From assembly GCA_934491515.1 (NCBI GenBank), contig CAKSTF010000011.1:1-52815 (forward strand): a stretch of 52,815 bases of DNA. The letters are read 5' to 3'. A program made the position numbers and the translations under genes. The notes beneath the pieces are model-generated. The model was not told the DNA's origin. It saw nothing but the letters and a program-made list of their open reading frames with translations, and searched no databases. Shown in pieces: positions 1 to 6,482 of the stretch. The DNA comes from an uncultured Eubacteriales bacterium. GTDB taxonomy: Bacteria > Bacillota > Clostridia > Oscillospirales > Acutalibacteraceae. How positions within the stretch are numbered: the first letter of the stretch is position 1; every line of letters begins with the position of its first letter.

Positions 1-2
1 CA

Positions 3-386
3 TATCCGCCGCTTGATATATACATTTCTATGTTTTACCACAGCACTGTTTACTTTTGCGGATTTGTTACGATCGGTTCGGAGGTTTTAAGTGCAAAAGA
101 CGCGCCGAAATTGCTGCTCGGCGTCGGGTTGGTCGCTCTTCGTGCCGTGCTCCTTCGCCCGTTCGTCACAGGCAGCGACGGACTTCTTATCTATATTCTG
201 CTGGACGGCGCTGCGGTGCGCAGGCTGCTTCCGCAAAGCACATGGTCGATAGTGCTGCCCGTATACTATATTTTAATTTCGGGATTTGTACTTCTTACCG
301 TCCGCGGATTTTTCAGCAAAACCGCAGGCAATACCGCAAATTTTCCGCCGTGCGAACATAGACGGTATTTATGGCAAAATATATTT
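3..386 (+). other. Unresolved left-edge region, possible fragment of a membrane-protein gene
   Basis: One plus-strand frame (from base 3) is open and reads as three hydrophobic stretches (about bases 95-160, 180-210 and 245-300), like the tail of a small membrane protein. It does not stop before the hairpin at 387-415 and runs on into the opposite-strand gene, which a real gene would not normally do. A second frame stops at 361 but encodes an arginine-rich string typical of a shadow frame. A GGAGG followed six bases later by GTG (91) starts a third frame that soon stops; a single-base shift near base 110 would join it to the hydrophobic frame. It may be a decayed gene, a sequence error, or non-coding DNA. 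I cannot decide. Confidence 0.2.
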
Positions 387-415
387 AAAGGGCACCTTTC
401 TGCAAGGTGCCCTTT
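387..415 (-). terminator. Hairpin downstream of the YwlG-family gene
   Basis: Perfect 10-bp stem (AAAGGGCACC with GGTGCCCTTT, 9-base loop), 20 bases past the stop codon of the minus-strand gene. The tail on the minus strand is only moderately T-rich, so this is a probable but not strong intrinsic terminator. Confidence 0.6.
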
Positions 416-435
416 GGTTCTGTCCGGGTTTTATG

Positions 436-1035
436 CTAAAATTCCGGATATCCGTTTTTCAGCGCATCGTCATAGACCGCGCGTTCGCCGCCTATGTATT
501 TCGGCCTTGTTCTTGCCGCAAGCACTATCGCTTTACCTATGCGGTTTTGTTTAAGGCGCACCGGTACCGCCACTTTTTTTAGGTGCATACCGATAAGCGT
601 GCCGCCGATATCTATTCCGGCGTCGGCTTTGATTTCCTCAAGCGCCACGGGGTGAGCAAAACTGTTATATGCGGCTGTGGCAAACGAACTGCCTGCTTTA
701 GGCATCGGTCTTACGTTCACTATCTCTGCATCGGGCGCCGCTGCGTGTTCCACAATAACGGCACGGTTTAAATGCTCGCAGCACTGTGCGGCAATATATA
801 TGCCTTTGGATGCAAAAACGGAATTCAGCCCGTCAAATACCGCCTGCGCCGCTTCGGGCGTAGAGTAACTGCCGACTTCCCTGCCGACAATCTCACTTGT
901 GCTGCAGCCGATAACTACCGTTTGCCCTTTTTTAAGATGTGCAGCGTTGCATAGTTCTTCCGCAGCCGCAGCAGCCTGTTTTTTTAAAGTTTCTATTATG
1001 TCCGGATTTTCTATATTATGAATTGTGCCCGCCAT
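436..1035 (-). CDS. YwlG/TIGR01440 family protein (UPF0340)
   Basis: The 199-residue product matches the YwlG (UPF0340, TIGR01440) family, whose biochemical role is not established. Visible landmarks are the N-terminal helical stretch with LKKQAAAAAEEL, the segment VIGCSTSEIVGREVGSYST, the conserved QCCEHLNRA, and the glycine-rich DAGIDIGGTLIGMHLKKVAVP near the end. I chose the ATG at 1035 because GGATG lies 7 bases upstream; a TTG at 1053 would give six more residues. The start overlaps the end of the ECF S-component gene by 20 bases, so the two are almost surely co-transcribed and translationally coupled. No signal peptide or membrane segment is seen, so the protein should be cytoplasmic. 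Confidence 0.85.
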   Translation of the reverse strand: MAGTIHNIENPDIIETLKKQAAAAAEELCNAAHLKKGQTVVIGCSTSEIVGREVGSYSTPEAAQAVFDGLNSVFASKGIYIAAQCCEHLNRAVIVEHAAAPDAEIVNVRPMPKAGSSFATAAYNSFAHPVALEEIKADAGIDIGGTLIGMHLKKVAVPVRLKQNRIGKAIVLAARTRPKYIGGERAVYDDALKNGYPEF

Positions 1036-1537
1036 CTGTAAACATCCTGTCAATTTTGAATTTTTTCATTACAAGCATAAGCGCCGTGCCCGCCGCAACG
1101 CCTACGGCTGCCTGTATAAGATTTCCGGGAATACTCAGCGCCGCCGTAATACCTTTGCCGAGAAGGAGTGCCGCATAACCGAAGTAGCCTAAAACCATAA
1201 TTATTTCGCCTAAAACGGCGCTTATCGGTAAAGCATAGTTCTTTTTGCCGAGCGCCTTGTAAACCAGCGCCGCCGCCAAAGCCACAAGCGCCTTTATAAC
1301 AAGCGTTCCCGGTGCATAATGCGGATAGGCGGAAATAAGGTCCGTAAGCATCGACCCTATGCCTGCCGCGGCAGTACCGTAAAGCGGCCCCAAAAGCCAG
1401 CCGGAAAGCAGCACAAAGGCATCGCCTAAATTAACATATCCGTTTACGGGGGAAGGCCACTGCACCACAAGCGTTGCAACGCAAACAATAGCGGCAAGCA
1501 GCGCGCCGAACACCGTTTTTTTCAGATTCTCATTCAT
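1016..1537 (-). CDS. ECF transporter S component, substrate unknown
   Basis: A 173-residue, very hydrophobic protein with about five to six membrane spans, beginning NLKKTVFGALLAAIVCVATL. The segment NGYVNLGDAFVLLSGWLLGP followed by GIGSMLTDLISAYPHYAP is the pattern of substrate-capture (S) subunits of energy-coupling-factor vitamin importers. It would bind a small molecule outside the membrane and dock on shared EcfA/EcfA'/EcfT subunits that are not in this window. The substrate cannot be read from the sequence, and no riboswitch is visible in the short leader. It is the first gene of a two-gene unit with the YwlG-family protein. Confidence 0.8.
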   Translation of the reverse strand: MNENLKKTVFGALLAAIVCVATLVVQWPSPVNGYVNLGDAFVLLSGWLLGPLYGTAAAGIGSMLTDLISAYPHYAPGTLVIKALVALAAALVYKALGKKNYALPISAVLGEIIMVLGYFGYAALLLGKGITAALSIPGNLIQAAVGVAAGTALMLVMKKFKIDRMFTDGGHNS

Positions 1538-1570
1538 AAATATCGCCTCGCCGTATTTTTTATAATGTAG

Positions 1571-1598
1571 ATTATAATGCGTTCTGGTATTGTTGCAA
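1571..1598 (-). promoter_or_regulatory. Promoter of the ECF-S/YwlG operon
   Basis: Minus-strand -35 TTGCAA (1593-1598), 16-base spacer, and -10 TATAAT (1571-1576), with the ECF start codon about 34 bases beyond the -10. It is divergent from the acyltransferase promoter. The two share an intergenic region with a 7-bp inverted repeat (CTGGTAT 1584-1590, ATACCAG 1623-1629). Confidence 0.65.
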
Positions 1599-1641
1599 TA
1601 TCCAAATCAGAACAAAATATACATACCAGATTGAATTTTAT

Positions 1642-1670
1642 TTGCAAAGCGCCTCTTTAAATGCTATAAT
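1642..1670 (+). promoter_or_regulatory. Promoter of the acyltransferase-domain gene
   Basis: TTGCAA (1642-1647), 17-base spacer, TATAAT (1665-1670): a near-consensus sigma-A promoter. Transcription should begin near 1677. This makes the ATG at 1688 too close to the 5' end to carry a ribosome site, and it favours the TTG start at 1706. Confidence 0.75.
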
Positions 1671-1705
1671 TTAGATAACTTTAATATATGGGGAGAGTGG
1701 CAATA

Positions 1706-2617
1706 TTGATTTTCGGAAGAGATTTTTTCGGCAGAATGGCTGAAAAGATAAACCTGCCGGACGAAGCGGTTAAAGTATTTTTAAACACGGCGGAAAACAT
1801 TGAGAAAAATCACGAACTGTATGTAAAGTTTAAAAGCATAATCGACGGCATACCCATGCCGGACTGCGAAAACTACCTTGATTCGCTTGTCGACGTGGAA
1901 AATCTTGCGGAAGAATACAATTTTAACAAGTACACCATGTTCGGAATCCTTGTTATTGCCATGTTTGAAAGGCTTGAACCACTCTATGTTAAAAACGGAA
2001 TAGATAAGAAAATCTTTTTTGATTCCGCGGCGGATTTTACCTGTAAAGTAAGGGAGTGTATGAAAGTTAACGGCGTTCCCGGTACCGATGTCGGCCGTTG
2101 GTACAGGGGATTTTTTAACCTTTCCCGTTTTGCCCTCGGTAGGTTTCAGTACGAAAAGAAGCCCGTTGCCCATACGGTGGTATTTCCTGACGGTGCCGTT
2201 GTTGAAGAAGGCACCGAATGCCTTAATTTTCACATCCCCTCAAACGGAATTTCCATAGATGATGAAGTACGTTACGACTCTTACAAAAAGGCTTTCGAGT
2301 TCTTTAAAGATTTCCGAAAAGACGGTGTTATAACGTTTATCTGCCATTCATGGCTTATTTTCCCCGATAACAGGGAGTTTCTCTCCCCGGACTCCAACAT
2401 TCTGCGCTTTATGAATGATTTTACCTGCCTGCAGCGCGAAGTAAAAGACCCGTTTAAGGACGCATGGCGCATATTCGGAGCTGCCGCCCGCGGCCCTTTG
2501 GAAGAATTGCCCGAAAACACTTCCCTTCAGCGCGCCGTAAAGCAAAGAATGTTGAACGGCAAACCGATGGGTATGGCACTCGGCGCTTTCCGTTTTGACG
2601 GAGAAAAAATATTCTGA
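1706..2617 (+). CDS. Acyltransferase domain-containing protein (NAT_N/GNAT_C type)
   Basis: The 303-residue soluble protein resembles the two-domain family annotated as acyltransferase with an N-terminal NAT_N-like helical domain and a GNAT-like C-terminal half. Supporting features are the all-helical first 130 residues, GRWYRGFFNLSRFALGRFQYE mid-protein, the HIPSNGISIDD turn, CHSWLIFP, and a C-terminal LNGKPMGMALGAFRFDG. The acceptor substrate is unknown. I place the start at TTG 1706 because GGGGAGAG (1690-1697) lies 8 bases upstream; an in-frame ATG at 1688 has no ribosome site. The gene stands alone between its own promoter and a strong terminator. The family assignment is from memory of the pattern. 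Confidence 0.65.
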   Translation: MIFGRDFFGRMAEKINLPDEAVKVFLNTAENIEKNHELYVKFKSIIDGIPMPDCENYLDSLVDVENLAEEYNFNKYTMFGILVIAMFERLEPLYVKNGIDKKIFFDSAADFTCKVRECMKVNGVPGTDVGRWYRGFFNLSRFALGRFQYEKKPVAHTVVFPDGAVVEEGTECLNFHIPSNGISIDDEVRYDSYKKAFEFFKDFRKDGVITFICHSWLIFPDNREFLSPDSNILRFMNDFTCLQREVKDPFKDAWRIFGAAARGPLEELPENTSLQRAVKQRMLNGKPMGMALGAFRFDGEKIF

Positions 2618-2633
2618 AAATACATACAAATAA

Positions 2634-2671
2634 AACCCCGTTCTGCAGGACCTCTGCTGCAGAACGGGGTT
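2634..2671 (+). terminator. Rho-independent terminator after the acyltransferase gene
   Basis: Perfect 15-bp stem (AACCCCGTTCTGCAG with CTGCAGAACGGGGTT, 8-base loop) followed by AATTTTT, 16 bases after the stop codon. Confidence 0.9.
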
Positions 2672-2798
2672 AATTTTTACTGTGCAAGAAACACATAAAA
2701 CAGGACAAATCAGCCGCTTGTGACGAATTGTTGTAACCAGACTGTTATGTCCGACCGATTTATCAAAAAAATATTTTTCTAAATTTGGATAATAACGC

Positions 2799-2827
2799 TT
2801 GACAATCACCGTATGTGGTGATACAAT
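2799..2827 (+). promoter_or_regulatory. Promoter with internal operator for the XRE regulator
   Basis: Consensus TTGACA (2799-2804), 17-base spacer, TACAAT (2822-2827). The spacer is filled by an inverted repeat, ATCACC (2805-2810) and GGTGAT (2817-2822), separated by six bases. A dimeric repressor bound there would block polymerase, so autoregulation by the downstream XRE protein is likely. Confidence 0.7.
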
Positions 2828-2856
2828 GTTTTCAAACAAAAAGGAGATGTCTGATT

Positions 2857-3231
2857 TTGGACAGCATTACTACGCTGATTAAAAACGAAATTAAATCACA
2901 ATACAAAAACATACGTCGGTTTTCCGAAGCAAGCGGAATTCCCTACAGCACATTATCTAACGCTCTTACCAAAGGCGTTGGCGGAACATCGTATGATACT
3001 GTGGTTAAAATATGCCGTTTGCTTAACATTAAACAGTCCTGCGATGATGTTATTCTTCACTTTAATGGTGAGTTTTATGATATATATCAAAAATTAACAA
3101 AATTGGACGAGCAGGGCGTTCATACCATACGCACGGTATTGAATGTTGAATATAACCGTTGTTTGAATTCCGAACAACCGTCAATAAAAGCATTTAACGG
3201 AATCGGAATAGCCAAACAGAACTCAAATTGA
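2857..3231 (+). CDS. Small XRE-family helix-turn-helix regulator
   Basis: A 124-residue protein whose first about 65 residues form an XRE/Cro-type helix-turn-helix: IRRFSEASGIPYSTLSNAL is the recognition region, and YDTVVKICRLLNI is the usual last helix of the fold. The remaining about 55 residues show no known sensor domain. The start is TTG at 2857, 10 bases after AAGGAG (2841-2846); no ATG fits that ribosome site in frame. The promoter directly upstream carries an inverted repeat between its -35 and -10, which suggests the protein represses itself. It is flanked by terminators on both sides and is therefore monocistronic. Its other targets are unknown. Confidence 0.8.
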   Translation: MDSITTLIKNEIKSQYKNIRRFSEASGIPYSTLSNALTKGVGGTSYDTVVKICRLLNIKQSCDDVILHFNGEFYDIYQKLTKLDEQGVHTIRTVLNVEYNRCLNSEQPSIKAFNGIGIAKQNSN

Positions 3232-3273
3232 TTACCTAAAACTCTGACTGTCATTCTGTTTATCAACCGTGAG

Positions 3274-3296
3274 AATCCACCCGTAACGGGTGGATT
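3274..3296 (+). terminator. Terminator after the XRE gene
   Basis: 10-bp stem (AATCCACCCG/CGGGTGGATT) with a 3-base TAA loop and a TTTTATTTTTA tail. Confidence 0.9.
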
Positions 3297-3410
3297 TTTA
3301 TTTTTATATAATATTTTCAGGTCGCATAACAAAAAGTTTTGTGGTATAATTATATAATAAAGATCGAAAAGAAAGGATGTTGACCTACGAAAATACATCC
3401 CACCCATATA

Positions 3411-4820
3411 TTGAAAGGGGCAGCGGCGTTTGCCGCTGCAGTTTTTGTGGCCGCCGAAATTTTTACTGCAGCGATGCCATCCAAAGCAAAAAAGCAGCAT
3501 GCACTTGCCGAAGCACCTGAAAAAACGCCTATTGCAAGGGGTATAGACGTTTCAAATCATCAGGGCAAAATCGACTGGCAGGCCGTTAAAGACGACGGTG
3601 TACAGTTTGCGATAATAAGGTTAGGCTACGGCGACGACGACACCACTCAGGACGATTCCCGTTTTCTTGAAAACGTTGCCGGCTGCGAGGCGGCGGGTAT
3701 TCCCTGGGGCGCGTACATATACTCTTATGCCCTAACAATAAAGGAGGCGCAAAGCGAGGCGGTGCACTGCCTGAGGTTACTTAAAGGCAAAACCCCATCC
3801 TACCCCGTATGCTTTGATATGGAGGACGCGGACGGCTATAAAGCGCGTCACGGCGGGCTTACAAAAGAGACCGCCGTTGCTATCTGTGACACATTTTTAA
3901 GCGAAATGCAGTCCGCAGGTTACTACGTTTCACTTTATGCATCGCTTACATGGCTTAACGGTATTTTAAATGACGACAAACTTGAAAGTTACGATAAATG
4001 GGTTGCGCAGTGGAACGACGTTTGCGAGTACGAAGGCGACTACGGAATGTGGCAGTACGGTGCGAGCGTAAACTACATAGACACGACCACCGTAAACGGC
4101 ATAGAAGGTACGGTGGATAAAGACTTTGCTTACAAAGATTATCCGCGTATTATCCGTTCGGCAAATCTAAACGGATGGCAGCTTGACGCACCAACGGCGG
4201 AAAGCCACACCGAAAACAGCATAACGCTATCCTCCGATTCGCTTTGCGAATACAGTAAAGACGGTGAAAACTGGCAAAGTTCCCCCACCTTTACGGGGCT
4301 TTTACCTAACACGGTTTATAAATTTTATAAGCGCATATCCGCTGCCAACGGCGTAGAAGCCTCGGAAAAAAGCCCTGCGCTTACGGCGGTTATTCCTGCA
4401 AAACCGACCCTTTTAAAGGGTACATATAATGAAATATTCCTGCGCGCCGCAAGCGGTCTTGAATACTCGCTTGACAACAACAACTGGCAGGAAAGCGGCG
4501 ACTTTTACGGTCTTACGCCCAATACGGAATACACAGTTTACACCAGAATAAAACATACCGACGAAGAAAAGATTTACAACGCTGCGTTTGATACGCTTAC
4601 CTTGGTCACCGACAACCATGGATTTTATTTGGGCTCCGTTACAGGCAGCGGAACGATTACCGAAGCGGACCTTACTATGCTTTCCGATTATGTTGCAAAG
4701 AACAGAGATTCCCTGCCCGACATATCCGCTGCCGATATAAACGGTGACTGCAAAATTGATATTTGTGACTGCGTAAAACTTATGATGTATCTTAAAGGGA
4801 AAATAACCGATCTTTCTTAA
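3411..4820 (+). CDS. Secreted GH25 lysozyme with two Fn3-like repeats and a C-terminal dockerin
   Basis: About 469 residues: a hydrophobic N-terminal export segment (AAAFAAAVFVAAEIFTAA), then a glycoside hydrolase 25 domain (about residues 42-250). It carries the family acids in RGIDVSNHQG (D46) and CFDMED (D136, E138), plus WVAQWN and YGMWQYG. GH25 enzymes cut the MurNAc-GlcNAc bond of peptidoglycan. Two related repeats follow (about 260-415), each ending with a motif like GLLPNTVYKFYKRI or GLTPNTEYTVYTRI, as in fibronectin type III modules. The last 50 residues form a type I dockerin: a degenerate GSVTGSGTITEADLTMLSDY and an intact ADINGDCKIDICDCVKLMMY. The start is uncertain. The in-frame TTG used here lacks a ribosome site, while GAAAGG (3371-3376) points to an in-frame ACG at 3387. 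It is probably co-transcribed with ogt, 14 bases downstream. Confidence 0.88.
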   Translation: MKGAAAFAAAVFVAAEIFTAAMPSKAKKQHALAEAPEKTPIARGIDVSNHQGKIDWQAVKDDGVQFAIIRLGYGDDDTTQDDSRFLENVAGCEAAGIPWGAYIYSYALTIKEAQSEAVHCLRLLKGKTPSYPVCFDMEDADGYKARHGGLTKETAVAICDTFLSEMQSAGYYVSLYASLTWLNGILNDDKLESYDKWVAQWNDVCEYEGDYGMWQYGASVNYIDTTTVNGIEGTVDKDFAYKDYPRIIRSANLNGWQLDAPTAESHTENSITLSSDSLCEYSKDGENWQSSPTFTGLLPNTVYKFYKRISAANGVEASEKSPALTAVIPAKPTLLKGTYNEIFLRAASGLEYSLDNNNWQESGDFYGLTPNTEYTVYTRIKHTDEEKIYNAAFDTLTLVTDNHGFYLGSVTGSGTITEADLTMLSDYVAKNRDSLPDISAADINGDCKIDICDCVKLMMYLKGKITDLS

Positions 4821-4834
4821 AGGACCGTTTAATT

Positions 4835-5341
4835 ATGAACTATCTCTATGTTTACAAAACCCCTGCTGCGTTTGACGATCTGTACCTTTGCAGCGACGGC
4901 ACGGCGCTTACAGCCGCCGTTTTCAAATCCTCGGCCGATATGCTTAAAATTCCAAAAGATTTAAATTGCGGACACGCGGAATTTTTTGCGGACGCGGTGC
5001 GTTGGTTTGATATGTACTTTGGCGGTAAAATTCCCGATTTTACACCGCGATACCGCATAAACATTCTTACCCCTTTTAGGGAATCGGTACACGGTATTAT
5101 TAAAAATATTCCGTACGGCAAAACGGTTACCTACGGGGATATCGCAAAACAAATTGCAAATGAGCGCGGCATAGAAAGAATGTCGGCACAGGCGGTGGGC
5201 GGCGCCGTAGGCAGCAACCCCGTTTGCGTTATCGTTCCATGTCACCGCGTTTTGGGTACGGACGGCAGTCTTACCGGCTACGGCGGCGGAATCAGAAACA
5301 AAAAAGCGTTGCTTGACCTTGAAGGTATTGTTTATAAATAG
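4835..5341 (+). CDS. ogt: Methylated-DNA-protein-cysteine S-methyltransferase
   Basis: The 168-residue protein repairs O6-methylguanine by transferring the alkyl group to its own cysteine. The active-site motif VIVPCHRVLG (Cys of PCHR) is present, preceded by the helix-turn-helix/arginine-finger region IPYGKTVTYGDIAKQIA and VGGAVGSNP, with the closing LTGYGGGIRNKKALLDLE. The N-terminal 75 residues form the usual non-catalytic domain. An AAGGA ribosome site lies 10 bases before the ATG. It sits 14 bases after the lysozyme gene and before a strong terminator, so it likely shares that transcript. The protein is cytoplasmic. Confidence 0.93.
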   Translation: MNYLYVYKTPAAFDDLYLCSDGTALTAAVFKSSADMLKIPKDLNCGHAEFFADAVRWFDMYFGGKIPDFTPRYRINILTPFRESVHGIIKNIPYGKTVTYGDIAKQIANERGIERMSAQAVGGAVGSNPVCVIVPCHRVLGTDGSLTGYGGGIRNKKALLDLEGIVYK

Positions 5342-5351
5342 ATAATGCAAT

Positions 5352-5385
5352 AAAAACTTCCGCCTTTTTGCCGGCGGAAGTTTTT
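5352..5385 (+). terminator. Terminator after ogt
   Basis: Perfect 13-bp stem (AAAAACTTCCGCC with GGCGGAAGTTTTT, 8-base loop) ending in a T-run, 10 bases after the ogt stop codon. Confidence 0.92.
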
Positions 5386-5480
5386 ATTGCTATAAATAAT
5401 TTTCGGTGATATATTATGTTTGTAAACAATATATTTGTTGTGCCGCAGCGCACGGCAAAAAAATAAAGGAGCGACAGTAT

Positions 5481-6425
5481 ATGAAAAAAATTGTTGTTGC
5501 AGGCGGAGGCGTTTTAGGCAGCCAAATTGCTTTTCAGGCGGCATATTGCGGTTTTGACGTAACAATATGGCTGAGAAGCGAAGGCAGCATAACGCGCACG
5601 CAGCCGAAACTTGATCACCTTAACGAAGTTTATGCGGAAACAATAGAAAAAATGGCAACGCCCGAGGGTCAGACGCCGACCGAATGGTGCAGAGGTATTG
5701 CGGATTTTGATACTTTTAACAAAGAAGACTGTTTAAACCGCGCAAAAGCCGCTTATACGGGCATAAAACTTGAACTTGATATGAAAAAAGCGGTAGAAGA
5801 CGCCGACCTTGTAATTGAATCCATGGCTGAAAATCTAAAGGACAAGGAAGTTTTTTATACTAAACTTGCTCCCCTGCTTCCCGAAAAAACGGTTGTTGTT
5901 ACAAACTCTTCTACACTGCTGCCTTCAAAAATGGCAAAATTCACCGGCAGACCCGAAAAGTTTTTATCACTGCATTTTGCAAACTCTATTTGGAAAAACA
6001 ACACTGCCGAAGTTATGGCGCAGCCTGCAACCGAGCAGAAATATTTTGACCTTATTATGAAGTTTGCGGAAGAAATCCGTATGATTCCCCTGCCCGTACG
6101 CAAAGAAAAGGCCGGATATCTGCTTAATTCAATGCTTATTCCCCTGCTGTTTTCGGGAATGGATCTGTATGTAAACGGAATATCCGACCCCGAAAGCATA
6201 GACAAGGCATGGACGCTTGGAACGGGTGCCCCGAAAGGGCCGTTTACAATACTTGACACGGTGGGTCTTACCACGGCTTACAATATTGTAAAAATGTATC
6301 TTAAAGTTCCGTCATTTTTAGCGCCTTACAATTTTAAAGGTATGGCAAAAATGCTTAAAGAGTATATAGACGCAGGGAAACTCGGAATGAGCAGCGGTGA
6401 GGGCTTTTATAAGTACGATAAATAA
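5481..6425 (+). CDS. 3-hydroxyacyl-CoA dehydrogenase family protein
   Basis: 314 residues. The N-terminal NAD-binding Rossmann domain opens with IVVAGGGVLGSQIAFQAAY and continues with DADLVIESMAENLKDKEVF, the nucleotide-binding NSSTLLPSKMA, and the catalytic-histidine segment LSLHFANSIW. The C-terminal helical domain starts near AGYLLNSMLIPLL and ends in GEGFYKYDK. These are the landmarks of 3-hydroxyacyl/3-hydroxybutyryl-CoA dehydrogenases. The usual HFFNP motif is here HFANS, so the exact substrate may differ from hydroxybutyryl-CoA. The start is ATG 5481, 9 bases after AAAGGAG; a longer upstream frame has no ribosome site. No thiolase or crotonase gene is nearby, so the pathway is not shown by context. 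Confidence 0.85.
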   Translation: MKKIVVAGGGVLGSQIAFQAAYCGFDVTIWLRSEGSITRTQPKLDHLNEVYAETIEKMATPEGQTPTEWCRGIADFDTFNKEDCLNRAKAAYTGIKLELDMKKAVEDADLVIESMAENLKDKEVFYTKLAPLLPEKTVVVTNSSTLLPSKMAKFTGRPEKFLSLHFANSIWKNNTAEVMAQPATEQKYFDLIMKFAEEIRMIPLPVRKEKAGYLLNSMLIPLLFSGMDLYVNGISDPESIDKAWTLGTGAPKGPFTILDTVGLTTAYNIVKMYLKVPSFLAPYNFKGMAKMLKEYIDAGKLGMSSGEGFYKYDK

Positions 6426-6442
6426 TATTTAAACAAAACGTA

Positions 6443-6469
6443 CGGCACGGTACCTTAAGTACCGTGCCG
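6443..6469 (+). terminator. Terminator between convergent genes
   Basis: Perfect 11-bp stem (CGGCACGGTAC/GTACCGTGCCG, 5-base loop) followed by CTTTTTT on the plus strand. It lies between the dehydrogenase gene and the end of the minus-strand aro operon. The minus-side tail is weaker but it may serve both. Confidence 0.9.
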
Positions 6470-6482
6470 CTTTTTTACTGCG

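Noticed and set aside
56..361. 101-codon plus-strand frame rich in Arg and Ala
   Set aside because: Composition is typical of an out-of-frame reading in this sequence; no ribosome site or family resemblance.
2703..2716. 14-base sequence GGACAAATCAGCCG repeated at 33402-33415
   Set aside because: A few shared 14-mers are expected by chance in 52 kb, and the flanks do not match.
5415..5442. TTGTAAACAATATATTTGTTG-like stretch before the dehydrogenase gene as a Rex site
   Set aside because: Does not match the TTGTTAA-N4-TTAACAA symmetry of Rex operators well enough.
5440..5456. Hairpin TGCCG/CGGCA before the dehydrogenase ribosome site
   Set aside because: Only 5 bp and followed by A's instead of T's; no support as a terminator or switch.
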